A stretch of DNA of 64,000 nucleotides, from the NCBI RefSeq assembly GCF_002232035.1, contig NZ_NKXR01000003.1, forward strand, positions 142,863-206,862, given 5' to 3'. This document shows positions 1 through 8,055 of the stretch, piece after piece. This stretch comes from Collinsella sp. TF06-26 (lineage in GTDB: Bacteria; Actinomycetota; Coriobacteriia; Coriobacteriales; Coriobacteriaceae). Both the position numbers and the translations under genes were made by a program. The notes below the pieces were generated by a model. It was not told the origin of the DNA and did not search any database. It saw nothing but the letters and a program-made list of their open reading frames with translations. The number at the start of each line of letters is the position of its first letter. Position 1 is the first letter of the stretch.

Positions 1-173
1 AGCGGCCCACTCGGTGGACTTCAGGTTTAATGCTTAGGGGCGGGGATTTACCAAAGTGAAATCTTAATGAAAAGAAACCCAGCTGCAACAATTGCTATGG
101 CGAGGGCTCGAATTGGCCATATAGATCTAAAATGGTCACAATATACAAATGTCGAGAGACATTGGCGATATAG

Positions 174-683
174 ATGAAAAGAACTAAGGGTTTTCTTTTG
201 TTGGTATTGATGCTGCTCGGACTGTTCTGCCTGAGTGGCCCTTCTTGGGCCAAGGCTGCCTGTCCTGAAGGTGAGCCTTAGCAGTCTTATACGGGCAGCC
301 TGCTGATAACTGCTAAGGAGGGCGATGCCGACTCTCAGTCTGGGGTAAATCCCCTTGCCACTTTTGAGGGGGACGGCGGAACGGTCAAGCTTGACCATAT
401 TGGTAGCGGGATTTTGAGGTGGCAAGTTCTTCCGGACAAAATTGCGAACGATCCCTTCTCTTTTGCTGGAACGATTTATCTATACAAGGTTGTGAGCGGA
501 AAACAAAAATACGTCGATTGCTATCCGACAAACGGGTCTGGAATTGCATTCACCGGCATTTCGGGGCAGATTGATACACATGTACGAAAGGGAACCTATG
601 TGGCGCGTTGGGTTGGAGCTGCTGCAGGTCCGATATGGATTGCGGTCTTGCGCCCCGATGTCCAAATAGGTTTCTCTCTCTAG
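174..683 (+). pseudogene. Secreted protein gene interrupted by an in-frame TAG
   Basis: Reading from the ATG at 174 gives a clear signal peptide (MKRTKGFLLLVLMLLG..., ending near SWAKA), then codon 36 (279-281) is TAG. The same frame continues open for 133 codons to the stop at 681-683, with protein-like composition (ITAKEGDADSQSG, KYVDCYPTNGSG). A single C-to-T change of a CAG codon would explain the stop, since the next codon is also CAG. No strong ribosome binding site is visible before 174. I do not recognise the family. The likely reading is a recently inactivated small secreted or lipoprotein-like gene; translation restarting downstream would lack the export signal. The gene at 698 follows after 14 bases. 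Confidence 0.5.
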
Positions 684-697
684 ACGGGAAGTTGCTC

Positions 698-1063
698 ATG
701 GACGCCATATATGACGGAGATGACTGGGTCGATCATTATACTTGGCGCCTGGTCGGCTCGAACGACAATGGGGATGTGGTGTTTGATGGACTATGTCCAA
801 AGCATCTCCATCCTTTTGTCTCGTCGTTAATTGAGAGTTCCGCTCGTGTTGCCCCCTACAGCTCGGCATCGCTTCATGATACGGGCGTTTTGAAGACCAT
901 AAGGGAATCAATTGACGATGGCACGATGAGCGGCCCGCTGTTTTCTCGGCTTGTGGGGCTAGATGAGATTGGCTCGAAACGACTGCTTGCGGGCGAAAAA
1001 GTGGAACTCACTTATCGGTCGATGATTTCAATCCTGCGGCTAGCCGATGTTCTTCGCAAATAA
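698..1063 (+). CDS. Hypothetical protein, 121 aa
   Basis: I do not recognise this protein. The ATG at 698 is preferred over an upstream TTG/ATG at 608 because the region 608-697 overlaps the end of the preceding secreted-protein frame and reads unlike protein. The product is soluble, acidic in its first third (MDAIYDGDDWVDHYTWRL) and has no membrane segment. It ends with a helical stretch (KVELTYRSMISILRLADVLRK) resembling the end of some small regulatory or immunity-type proteins, but that is only an impression. It lies 14 bases after the broken secreted gene and before a double hairpin, so the two may have formed one transcript. Confidence 0.5.
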   Translation: MDAIYDGDDWVDHYTWRLVGSNDNGDVVFDGLCPKHLHPFVSSLIESSARVAPYSSASLHDTGVLKTIRESIDDGTMSGPLFSRLVGLDEIGSKRLLAGEKVELTYRSMISILRLADVLRK

Positions 1064-1092
1064 ATGAGGCTTCCCTATTCAAAAACAGAAAA

Positions 1093-1167
1093 CCCCGCCA
1101 AACGTGATTTCCCTAGGGAAAACCCGTTTGGCGGGGTCCTAGCGTGATTTCCCTAGGGGAATCACGC
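1093..1167. terminator. Tandem hairpins, probable bidirectional terminator
   Basis: Arm CCCCGCCAAACG (1093-1104) pairs with CGTTTGGCGGGG (1125-1136). It is followed by GCGTGATTTCCC (1142-1153) pairing with GGGGAATCACGC (1156-1167). The string CGTGATTTCCCTAGGG occurs in both hairpins (1103 and 1143). The position between converging genes ending at 1063 and 1199 suits a shared terminator. Confidence 0.6.
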
Positions 1168-1198
1168 CATCAGACGAACAGCTCAGCCGAGCAGCTCG

Positions 1199-1672
1199 CT
1201 ACTCCTCCCAGTAGGCGTCGGCAAGCAACTTAAAGCAGATCTTCTTGACCGGCTGTGCGCCATCGCCCGGGAACTCGAGCGTGGGCATGTGGGGCTCGCC
1301 GGCAACGAACAGCGCGAATTTGTCGTCGGCAAGATCGCCGGCGATCGAAGCGTCGGAATCGACCAGATCGTAGTCGTCCTTCTCGTCAAACTCCTGGACC
1401 AGCGTCAGGCTGCCCGTAGCGACCTTGAAGGCCTCGCGACCCTCGACGTCGATCTGCAGGTCGTGATAGCGCTGATGCGTCTCATAGTGAGCCTCAGCCT
1501 CGGGACGCGTCGTGGGAGACATGACGTTCGCAAAGACCTTCTCACCCAAAATCGGATGGCTGCCGACCTCGAGCTGTGCCGGGTCGTTCTCCTCGAGCCA
1601 GTCGATCAGCACGTCGAGGCCCTTGAGCATTCCGCGGTATTCCTCGATATCGCCCAATGCACCGTAAATCAT
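1199..1672 (-). CDS. yhcH: YhcH/YjgK/YiaL family protein (DUF386)
   Basis: At 157 residues this matches the usual size of the YhcH/YiaL (NanQ, EbgC-like) family, cupin-fold proteins that often sit in sialic acid or amino-sugar operons and are thought to bind or isomerise free sugars. The family signature is present: SHPILGEKVFAN near 38-49, then E64, H66 and H70 in YETHQRYHDLQ, and a late H128 in GEPHMP; these are the expected metal ligands. The start at 1672 has GAGGGGA five bases upstream. It is the last gene of the leftward amino-sugar group and lies downstream of a nagA remnant and the LacC-like kinase. The exact substrate is inferred from context only. Confidence 0.85.
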   Translation of the reverse strand: MIYGALGDIEEYRGMLKGLDVLIDWLEENDPAQLEVGSHPILGEKVFANVMSPTTRPEAEAHYETHQRYHDLQIDVEGREAFKVATGSLTLVQEFDEKDDYDLVDSDASIAGDLADDKFALFVAGEPHMPTLEFPGDGAQPVKKICFKLLADAYWEE

Positions 1673-1704
1673 CTAAATCCCCTCTCGGATCGTTTATTTG
1701 GCAG

Positions 1705-1860
1705 CTACTCGGTAAATGCATTACCGACGCTGTTGCCACCCACATACGTCTCGACCAGGGTAAGGTCGGGATTGAACACGACAGCATCGGCGTCGCGCCC
1801 CGGCATAATGCTACCGCACTTGTCGTCGACTCTAACCACAAGCAAGCAACCGATGCCGGG
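1705..1860 (-). pseudogene. Remnant of a second nagA (3' end only)
   Basis: On the minus strand this stretch encodes DKCGSIMPGRDADAVVF...TLVETYVGG.SVGNAFTE followed by TAG at 1705-1707. It is nearly the same as the last 45 or so residues of the intact NagA at 4570-5739 (DKCGSIMPGRDADFVVF, LVETYVGGQSVGNAFTE). Upstream of DKCG the similarity fades within about 10 codons, and there is no start codon or signal for translation. The fragment is squeezed between the LacC-like kinase stop (1877) and yhcH. It most likely marks a deletion or recombination scar from a former second nagA. Confidence 0.8.
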
Positions 1861-1876
1861 GGCGGCGCACAGGCTC

Positions 1877-2812
1877 CTACAGCTCGGTCACGACAACGTC
1901 GTTGTAAACCTCGTCCCAACGATCCATAACCAAGTGGCCAGTCATGGGATCCATGGCATTGAGCTTGCCGCAGGTGTTGGCGGTACGCAGCACCGTCTCG
2001 TCATCCGCGCCAGCAGCAATCGCATGTGCGAAGCCGGCAATGGTCGAATCGCCAGAGCCCGTAGCGTTAACGGCGGGGATATCGGGGGTCTTGGCGCGGA
2101 ATGCACGGCCATTATGGAATCCCACGGAGCCGGCAGCGCCCATGGACACGACGACCCAGGGGATATCGGAGAAGCGGGCATCAGAGGCGAGCGCGGCGCG
2201 GAGCTCGTCCACATCGTCGGTGGTAAAGCTCGTGCCCAGAAGGCCGTTAATCTCGGTCAGGTTAGGCTTGACCAGCTCGGGCTTAATTTCGGACTTAAGG
2301 GCGGCCTCGAGCGAAGCACCCGAGGTATCGAGCAGCACCTTGGCGCCGGCGTTCTCGGCAATACCCGTGATCTTGGCGTAGTAGCCCGCCTCGACACCAC
2401 GGGGCAGCGAACCCGAGATGGTAACGACAGCGGCCTTGCTCGCAAGCTCGGCGAACTTGGCGGTAAAGGCATCGAGCTCCTCGGGGGCAATCGTCGGGCC
2501 GCTCTCGAGTAGCTCGGTCTGGTTGCCGGCGTGGAGGATGTTAAGGCAAATGCGAGTCTCGCCCTTGATGGGTACAAAATCATTCTTAATGCCGTTGGCA
2601 TCCATGAGCTCGGCCATGTAGGCGCCCATGTGGCCGCCGAGTAGACCGGTTGCCACAACGTCGTCGCCCAGCTGACCCAGTACACGGGCCACGTTGAGAC
2701 CCTTGCCGCCGGCGGTCTTTTCGGGCGTCACACGGTTAACGTCGTCGATAATGAGCTCATCGAGCTGATAGCGCGTATCGACGGACGGGTTCATCGTAAC
2801 GGTGAGGATCAT
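1877..2812 (-). CDS. lacC: Tagatose-6-phosphate / 1-phosphofructokinase family kinase
   Basis: A PfkB-family sugar-phosphate kinase of 311 residues, the usual length for LacC/FruK. It carries the N-terminal substrate motif with GGKG at 35-38 (TAGGKGLNVARVL) and the C-terminal anion-hole motif ATGSGD at 250-255, where D255 is the expected catalytic base. LacC phosphorylates tagatose-6-phosphate to the 1,6-bisphosphate; FruK acts on fructose-1-phosphate. The amino-sugar context (AgaS, NagA, PTS) favours tagatose-6-phosphate, but sequence alone does not separate the two. AAGGAG stands six bases before the ATG. No bisphosphate aldolase is encoded nearby. Confidence 0.8.
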   Translation of the reverse strand: MILTVTMNPSVDTRYQLDELIIDDVNRVTPEKTAGGKGLNVARVLGQLGDDVVATGLLGGHMGAYMAELMDANGIKNDFVPIKGETRICLNILHAGNQTELLESGPTIAPEELDAFTAKFAELASKAAVVTISGSLPRGVEAGYYAKITGIAENAGAKVLLDTSGASLEAALKSEIKPELVKPNLTEINGLLGTSFTTDDVDELRAALASDARFSDIPWVVVSMGAAGSVGFHNGRAFRAKTPDIPAVNATGSGDSTIAGFAHAIAAGADDETVLRTANTCGKLNAMDPMTGHLVMDRWDEVYNDVVVTEL

Positions 2813-2871
2813 TTTTAGCTCCTTATCTCGCAGGCTCCTTATGCCTCGCGATACGAGTCGACAAAACGGAA

Positions 2872-3753
2872 TTACAGAATCTCAATCGTGAACGAGCGAA
2901 CGACGGTCTCCTTGGGCTTGGCGACAAGGCAGCCGCGCTTGTGCTCAAGCACGTCGTCCTCATCGGAGCAGGTCGAAAGGCCGCCCCAAGGCTCAACTGC
3001 CACAAAATCGCCCTCGGGCTTGCTCCACACAATGAGATATGGGAAGCCCTCAAAGCTCAGGCGAACGCCCTTGTCCTCGCCCTTTTTGGAAAGCGTGACC
3101 TGGCGGCTCTCGAGCACGTCAAAGATGGTCTCCGCAAAATCGAAGAGCTCGTGCGACAGGGGCAGCGTCTTTCCCACCATGGGGTTCTTGGAGCGCTTGT
3201 CCACGTCAATCAAGCCAGTCGAAGGGACAGCGGTGCAAAGCTCTGCAGCCTCTTCTTTCTCAAAGCGCAACTCGTAGTCCGTATAGGCCTCGCCCTCATC
3301 GAGCGGGCACCTAAAGCCGGGATGCCCACCGATAAAGAACGGCATGTCCTCGGTGCCCTCGTTGGTAACCTCATAGGAGACACGCACGGCGGCGTCCTCG
3401 AGCGTATAGCGGGCGACGAGCCTAAACGGATACGGATAATCGCTCAGCAGCGCGGCGTTATCCTCCGAAGCCAGGCACATAGCCAACTCGTTCTCGCCTT
3501 GGCTCAGCAGCTTCCACTCCTGCTTGCGCGCAAAGCCGTGGCGAGCGAGCTTTACATGATGCCCGGCAAACGTCATGGCGCTGTTGTCGCGCAAGCCTCC
3601 GCAAATCGGGAAGCAAATCGGCGCCTGGCCGGACCACACGGTGGGATCACCCTGCCACAAGTACTCGCGACCTCCGGCCTCAATCGAGGTAAACGAGCCA
3701 CCAGCCGTGGAAACCTTAATAGAAATCGAATCGTTGGAGAGAGCGTATTCCAT
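2872..3753 (-). CDS. Aldose 1-epimerase family protein (LacX-like)
   Basis: A 293-residue galactose-mutarotase-fold protein. Sequence hallmarks are GGREYLWQGDP (about 26-36), ICFPICGGLRDN (about 46-57), HGFARKQEW (catalytic-type His), GGHPGFRCPL (second His) and a late WSKPEGDFVAVEPWGG with the expected acidic residue. These match the LacX/YihR subgroup, which acts on sugar or sugar-phosphate anomers in the cytoplasm. The ATG at 3753 is chosen because AAAGGA lies just upstream and the family starts with MEYxLxND; the open frame upstream to 3888 is not protein-like. It precedes lacC by 59 bases and is probably co-transcribed with it. Confidence 0.85.
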   Translation of the reverse strand: MEYALSNDSISIKVSTAGGSFTSIEAGGREYLWQGDPTVWSGQAPICFPICGGLRDNSAMTFAGHHVKLARHGFARKQEWKLLSQGENELAMCLASEDNAALLSDYPYPFRLVARYTLEDAAVRVSYEVTNEGTEDMPFFIGGHPGFRCPLDEGEAYTDYELRFEKEEAAELCTAVPSTGLIDVDKRSKNPMVGKTLPLSHELFDFAETIFDVLESRQVTLSKKGEDKGVRLSFEGFPYLIVWSKPEGDFVAVEPWGGLSTCSDEDDVLEHKRGCLVAKPKETVVRSFTIEIL

Positions 3754-3909
3754 TGCCCATCCTTTCGAACAACTGCTTTTTGCTCGCAAGTACCCGTCTC
3801 GGCTCTGACCAATGGACAAACCCGCACGCTCATCGATGCGTCCGGTATCCCGGCCATGTAACGGGGTACCATACAGACATTGATGCAATTACAGCTGAAA
3901 GGCCTTCTT

Positions 3910-4494
3910 ATGCGAACCATCATTCTTTATGCCTCACGCCACCACGGCAATACGAAAAAGCTCGTGGACGCCATCGTCGAGGCGCACCCCGAAATCGATA
4001 CCCTCGACGTGAAAACACTCGGCAAAAACGAGTATCCCAACCTGCACGAATACCATCTGATTGGTGTCGCCACGGGCATCTATTACTCCGAGATCGACAA
4101 GGACATGGCACGCGTGCTCACTAACGTGTTGCAGCCGCAGGACAAGGTGTTTGGCCTTATGACCTACGGTGGCAAAAACAAGTGGTACGGCAAGGATATC
4201 GATGGCATCTGCCGCATGAGGCAGGCCATCTTTATGGGTGTCTACGGCTGCCCCGGCTTTGATACGTGGGGGCCGTTCAAACTCACCGGCGGTGTCCAAA
4301 AGGGGCACCCGACCGCTGAGGAAATTAAGGGTGCCGTCGACTTCTTCGACAAGATCGAAGACGAGTATGGAGACATCATCGTCGAAGAGTACGCCAAGCG
4401 CGAGAAGCGCCTAGCATACGAGAAGGAGCATCCTGCAGGAGGCCTGGTGGCCGGCGTTAAGCGTACGGCAAAGAAAATCGCTAGCAAGCTGTAA
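3910..4494 (+). CDS. Flavodoxin family protein
   Basis: A 194-residue cytoplasmic flavodoxin-fold protein. The N-terminal ILYASRHHGNTKKLVDAI (5-22) is the phosphate-binding loop for FMN in its long-family variant, and LIGVATGIYYSEID gives the second strand and the loop around the isoalloxazine ring. The C-terminal 35 residues are charged and basic (KREKRLAYEKEH, KRTAKKIASKL), longer than a minimal flavodoxin. The ATG at 3910 is chosen because GAAAGG is placed properly and the fold starts there. It is transcribed away from the epimerase and runs toward nagA, ending in a strong terminator. Its redox partner is unknown. Confidence 0.85.
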   Translation: MRTIILYASRHHGNTKKLVDAIVEAHPEIDTLDVKTLGKNEYPNLHEYHLIGVATGIYYSEIDKDMARVLTNVLQPQDKVFGLMTYGGKNKWYGKDIDGICRMRQAIFMGVYGCPGFDTWGPFKLTGGVQKGHPTAEEIKGAVDFFDKIEDEYGDIIVEEYAKREKRLAYEKEHPAGGLVAGVKRTAKKIASKL

Positions 4495-4525
4495 CTGTAA
4501 AGGTGCTTTTGAGCGTTTAACCCGT

Positions 4526-4566
4526 ACGGCGGGTCCGAGCAGATTCGGGCCCGCCGTCTTTTTCTT
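4526..4566. terminator. Intrinsic terminator between flavodoxin and nagA
   Basis: ACGGCGGG-T-CCGA (4526-4538) pairs with TCGG-G-CCCGCCGT (4545-4557), a 13-base stem with one T-G wobble, followed by CTTTTTCTTT. It serves the plus-strand flavodoxin gene and may also stop minus-strand nagA transcription. Confidence 0.85.
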
Positions 4567-4569
4567 TCG

Positions 4570-5739
4570 TTACTCGGTAAAGGCGTTGCCGACGCTCTGG
4601 CCGCCAACATACGTCTCGACGAGGGTGAGCTCATGGTCGAACACGACAAAGTCGGCGTCGCGACCCGGCATGATGCTGCCGCACTTATCCTCGATGTGCG
4701 CGGAGCGTGCCGGCACCTCGGTTGCCATGCGAATGGCGATATCGGCGCTGGCGATGCCCCAGTCGACGATGTTCTTGACGCCCTGGGCAAGCGTGAGCAC
4801 CGAACCGGCAATGCTCTTGCCATCGGCGAGCCAGCACAGGTTGTCCTTCATGATGACGTCCATGCCGCCGCTGGTGTAGCTGCCCTCGGGCATGCCGCCG
4901 CAGCCCAGGCAGTCGGTGATGAGTACCGTGTGCTGCCAGCCCTTGGCCTGCAGCAGCGCCTTGATGGCGGCAGGGTTTACGTGCTTGCCGTCACAGATGA
5001 TCTCGGCGTAGGTCTCGGGCGTGGACATGGCAGCACCCACGACACCGGGCTCACGGTGATGCAGCCCGCGCTGGCCGTTATAGGTATGCGTAAAGCAGCT
5101 GGCACCGGCGTTGATGGCGGCGATGCACTCATCGTAGGTGGCGTCGGAGTGACCGATGCTGGTCACCACACCCTTGGCGTTCAGAGCAGCCGCATAAGCA
5201 GCGGCACCGTCGCGCTCGGCCGCCATGGCGCTCTTAACGATGCGACCACCCGCAGCCTCCTGCCACTGATCGAAGACCTCCTCGGAGGGATCGATAAGAT
5301 AAGCGGGGTTCTGCGCGCCCACGTGCTTCATGGTAAAGAAGGGGCCCTCCAGGTAGATGCCCTGAATGCGAGCACCGCAGAAGTCGGGGCCGCGACCCTC
5401 GTCCGCCTGAGCGATGGCGGCGCAGGCGTCCTTGATCTGCTCAACGCCATCGGTGAACGTCGTGGGCAGCCAGCTGGTGGTACCGCGACGGGCGAGCTCA
5501 GTCGAGCTGATATCGATGCCCTCGGGATCGTTATCAGTAGTTGAGTGGTTGTAGAAGCCATGGATGTGAGTATCGACCATACCCGGTGCGATCCACGATC
5601 CCGTGTAGTCCTTAATCTCGCAAGAGGGCTCGTCGGCCTGCCAGGCGCCAAAGACGCCGTCCTCGACCATAAGATAGCCGCCCAGTTGCGGGCCTGCCGG
5701 CAAGAAGAACTTGTCAGCCTTAATTGCGTACGTGCTCAT
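4570..5739 (-). CDS. nagA: N-acetylglucosamine-6-phosphate deacetylase
   Basis: NagA (389 residues, family length 380-400) removes the acetyl group from GlcNAc-6-P or GalNAc-6-P in the cytoplasm. It shows the amidohydrolase landmarks in order: the HxH metal motif in VDTHIHGFYNH, the metal-binding Glu in EGPFFTMKHVGAQNP, His residues in SIGHSDATYDE and FTHTYNGQRGLHHREPG, and the catalytic Asp in LITDCLGCGGMPEGS. The ATG at 5739 has AAGGAG five bases upstream; a GTG two codons earlier is less likely. It follows agaS (5858) after a terminator-like hairpin, so it may be expressed by read-through or from its own promoter. A degenerate copy of its 3' end lies at 1705-1860. Confidence 0.95.
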   Translation of the reverse strand: MSTYAIKADKFFLPAGPQLGGYLMVEDGVFGAWQADEPSCEIKDYTGSWIAPGMVDTHIHGFYNHSTTDNDPEGIDISSTELARRGTTSWLPTTFTDGVEQIKDACAAIAQADEGRGPDFCGARIQGIYLEGPFFTMKHVGAQNPAYLIDPSEEVFDQWQEAAGGRIVKSAMAAERDGAAAYAAALNAKGVVTSIGHSDATYDECIAAINAGASCFTHTYNGQRGLHHREPGVVGAAMSTPETYAEIICDGKHVNPAAIKALLQAKGWQHTVLITDCLGCGGMPEGSYTSGGMDVIMKDNLCWLADGKSIAGSVLTLAQGVKNIVDWGIASADIAIRMATEVPARSAHIEDKCGSIMPGRDADFVVFDHELTLVETYVGGQSVGNAFTE

Positions 5740-5800
5740 ATGCACTCCTTGCTTCTAAAGCAGTTGACTGTGGTGATGCTTATACCCAGCTCACGTAAAA

Positions 5801-5838
5801 CAAAAAGCGCCCGCCCGCCGTTATGAGCGGACGGGCGC
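5801..5838 (-). terminator. Terminator or attenuator after agaS
   Basis: GCGCCCG..CCG (5807-5820) pairs with CGGACGGGCGC (5828-5838). On the minus strand the stem is followed by a T-run (complement of 5802-5806). It lies between agaS and nagA and should reduce or end agaS read-through. Confidence 0.75.
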
Positions 5839-5857
5839 CCTTACAGGGGGGACGCGA

Positions 5858-7024
5858 TTAAGCGGTGAAGGGGTGAATCGTCACGCCCTTAACCACGCGG
5901 TTGACCGTGCCGGTGGGGCTCGGCGTATCGGGCGTGTTGCCCACGCGCACGGAGTTGAGCAGGCTGATAGCCTGGGCAAACATCACGAACGGCAGGGCAA
6001 GGTAGCCCTCGGGAAGTGCCTCGTAGCCCTTAAAGGTGAAGGACTCGCCCTCATAGACGGTGGCACCTTCCTGCTGAACGGCGATGGTGTGCTGAGCGAT
6101 CTCGTCGCCACCGATCTCGTTGAGGATGTCGATATCGTACTGACGGGCGTAGGCATCGTTGTTGACGAACACGAACACGAGGGTCTTGTCGTCGACGAAG
6201 GACTTGGGTCCGTGACGATAACCCATAGAGGTGTCGTAGGAAGTAGCGACCAGACCGTGAGCGAGCTCGAGGATCTTGAGCTGGCTCTCCTGGGCAAGGC
6301 CACCGAAGGAGCCTGAACCCAAGTAGGTCACGCGGTTGAAGTCGCCAGCCAGGTAATCGGCAACCTCGGACTCGCGAGCGATGACCTCCTCGCCCATCTT
6401 GGCGATGGTCTCGACCCACTCGGCCTTCTGCTCGTCAGAGGCAGTGTCGAAAATAAGGGTGGAGAGCAGGGTCATGCAGGAATAAGAACCGGTCATGGCG
6501 AAGCCCTTGTCGTTGGCGCGCGGGATGAGCAGCGTCAGCGCATTGGGGTCATCAGCGGACTCGACAGCGAGCTTGCCCTCGGGAGCGCAGGTGATGTTGA
6601 GGAACTTGACGTTGTGGACGAGCTCCTTGGCAACGGCGACGGCGGCAAGGCTCTCGGGGCTGTTGCCAGAGCGGGCAAAGGAAACCACGAGCGTGGGATC
6701 CTCGGCGCGCAGGAAGTCGCGCGGGGCGCTCACGATATCGGTCGTGGCGATGGGCTTAAAGTCGTAGAGATCAGTGTTGCCAGCGTGACGCAGGTACGGG
6801 GCGCAGGTATCGCCAACATAGTCGGACGTACCGGCACCGGTGAAGACAACGGACAGACGGCCCTCGCCCATAGCGCGAGCCTCAGCCAGAAAGGCCTCGA
6901 TGGCCTCCTTGTTCTCGCGATAGATGTTGAGCGTATCACGCCAAAGCTCGGGCTGCTGAGCAATCTCGGCCGTGGTGATCTGGGCGCCGAGCTCGGTGAG
7001 CTCCTCGACACTCTTCTCGAACAT
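5858..7024 (-). CDS. agaS: SIS-domain sugar isomerase/deaminase, AgaS-like
   Basis: A 388-residue protein with two sugar-isomerase (SIS) domains, matching AgaS, the galactosamine-6-phosphate deaminase/isomerase that yields tagatose-6-phosphate. The phosphosugar-binding motifs are VFTGAGTSDYVGD (about 59-71) and VVSFARSGNSPESLA (about 112-126); a second domain shows YLGSGSFGGLAQE and YRHGPKSFVDD. The length separates it from GlmS (no glutaminase domain). The start has GAGAGG upstream. A promoter-like TATAAT (7064-7069) and an operator-like palindrome (7086-7099) precede it. Together with NagA and the LacC-like kinase it forms the expected cytoplasmic route for GalNAc. The glucosamine isomer as substrate is an alternative. 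Confidence 0.88.
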   Translation of the reverse strand: MFEKSVEELTELGAQITTAEIAQQPELWRDTLNIYRENKEAIEAFLAEARAMGEGRLSVVFTGAGTSDYVGDTCAPYLRHAGNTDLYDFKPIATTDIVSAPRDFLRAEDPTLVVSFARSGNSPESLAAVAVAKELVHNVKFLNITCAPEGKLAVESADDPNALTLLIPRANDKGFAMTGSYSCMTLLSTLIFDTASDEQKAEWVETIAKMGEEVIARESEVADYLAGDFNRVTYLGSGSFGGLAQESQLKILELAHGLVATSYDTSMGYRHGPKSFVDDKTLVFVFVNNDAYARQYDIDILNEIGGDEIAQHTIAVQQEGATVYEGESFTFKGYEALPEGYLALPFVMFAQAISLLNSVRVGNTPDTPSPTGTVNRVVKGVTIHPFTA

Positions 7025-7063
7025 TTCTAATACCTCTCTCTAGAAGTAATCCTCTGACGTGCA

Positions 7064-7092
7064 ATTATACACTTCGGTTGGTTATCTGGTAG
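7064..7092 (-). promoter_or_regulatory. Candidate promoter of agaS
   Basis: On the minus strand TATAAT (7064-7069) lies about 40 bases before the agaS ATG. The hexamer 17 bases upstream (CTACCA, 7087-7092) is weak as a -35 and falls inside the palindrome 7086-7099, so a bound regulator would cover the promoter. Confidence 0.5.
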
Positions 7093-7099
7093 TAACCAG
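7086..7099. promoter_or_regulatory. Operator-like palindrome CTGGTAGTAACCAG
   Basis: Perfect 5-base arms (CTGGT/ACCAG) flank AGTA. Thirteen of these bases recur upstream of the PTS operon at 11379. The gene for a GntR/UTRA regulator starts 0.8 kb away, making it the obvious candidate binder. Confidence 0.6.
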
Positions 7100-7138
7100 T
7101 TAAATGCAAAGAATCACCATATGGAAACGATGCGGACA

Positions 7139-7870
7139 CTAGTTGCTACGCTGGTGGTAAACCTTGTATTTAAACTGATCGGCACGAGCAACCGAGAGTG
7201 TATACTCCACAACCTCGTTTGACTCGTTATACGTAGTCCTGACCAAATCGAGCACAGGCGAGCCCTCGACAATTCCCAAAAGGTGGGCGTCGGTGGGACG
7301 GGCTATGCTCGCATAGAACTCCTCTTCGGCCACGCGTATCTTTTGCTGAAAGTCTTGCTCAATCACATCGTAAAGCGGCTTACGCTCCAGCAGCGGTCGC
7401 TTTAGGGACAGAAATTGACGAACCGGTAGATAGCTACGTTCGACCATCATGGGCATGTTGTCGGCAGAACGAAGGCGCTTGAGCTTAAAAATGCGATCAC
7501 CGATACGTAATCCCATATGCTCGGCCAGATTCTTATCGGCCTCCATCTCGCAAAAATCGAGAATCGTGGTCTCGGGGTCGCGACCCATCGCGCGCATCTG
7601 CTCGGTAAAGCTGTAGGACTGCATAAGATTGGTTGCCTTTGCCGAACGGTCGGTCACAAAGGTACCGCGACCGTGCTGCCGAACCACCAGTCCTAAACGC
7701 TCCAGTTCCTGCAGAGCCAGGCGTACCGTAGTGCGCGAGAGACCATAGCGCTCCGAAAGCTCGCGTTCGGAAGGAATCATGTCACCGGCGCGATATTCAT
7801 GGTCAATCTTTTCGGTCAGAATATCGACCAGCTGATCGTACAGCGGTTGCTTACGCGCTCCGATCGCCAT
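7139..7870 (-). CDS. GntR/HutC-family regulator of the amino-sugar locus
   Basis: A 243-residue repressor of the HutC subgroup. Residues 1-75 are the winged helix (PLYDQLVDILTEKI, MIPSERELSERYGLSRTTVRLALQ, GRGTFV), and the rest is a UTRA effector domain (MVERSYLPVRQF, LYDVIEQDF, VLDLVRTTYNESNEVVEYT). Such proteins (NagR/YvoA, AgaR-type GntR members) bind sugar phosphates and release DNA. The gene lies between the PTS operon and agaS on the same strand, preceded by a candidate -10 (complement of 7913-7918). Its likely sites are the CTGGTAGTAACCA palindromes at 7086 and 11379. The effector, probably GlcNAc-6-P, GalN-6-P or a relative, is inferred from context. Confidence 0.9.
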   Translation of the reverse strand: MAIGARKQPLYDQLVDILTEKIDHEYRAGDMIPSERELSERYGLSRTTVRLALQELERLGLVVRQHGRGTFVTDRSAKATNLMQSYSFTEQMRAMGRDPETTILDFCEMEADKNLAEHMGLRIGDRIFKLKRLRSADNMPMMVERSYLPVRQFLSLKRPLLERKPLYDVIEQDFQQKIRVAEEEFYASIARPTDAHLLGIVEGSPVLDLVRTTYNESNEVVEYTLSVARADQFKYKVYHQRSN

Positions 7871-7955
7871 CCTATCCTCCCTTTTGCTCGAATTCGGCTA
7901 ACCACCTAGGGTGTTATACATTATCTGTCTGCCACACCCGAATCAACAAGAAAAC

Positions 7956-7989
7956 AAAAGCCGCGCGCTCTTTCGAGCACGCGGCTTTT
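7956..7989. terminator. Bidirectional terminator after the PTS operon
   Basis: AAAAGCCGCG-C-GCTC (7956-7970) pairs with GAGC-A-CGCGGCTTTT (7975-7989), a 14-pair stem with one mismatch, A-run on one side and T-run on the other. It separates the IID gene (stop 8056) from the regulator gene. Confidence 0.85.
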
Positions 7990-8055
7990 AACATACACAT
8001 GGCTTAAGGGGTCGGGGTGTGAGCCGCGTAGGGACACACCCCTCAAGCTAGAGCC

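Noticed and set aside
1..173. Tail of a gene entering from the left edge
   Set aside because: All three plus-strand frames stop within 60 bases and none gives a convincing C-terminus, so no feature is claimed.
279..281. TAG read as pyrrolysine
   Set aside because: No pyrrolysine genes are seen, and the CAG-to-TAG mutation is a simpler explanation.
48..425. A 125-codon minus-strand frame at the left edge
   Set aside because: It is antisense to the secreted-protein reading frame, whose signal peptide is clear, and it lacks a ribosome binding site.
1289..2512. A 407-codon plus-strand frame across yhcH and lacC
   Set aside because: It crosses two well-supported minus-strand genes and an intergenic remnant, with no recognisable protein features.
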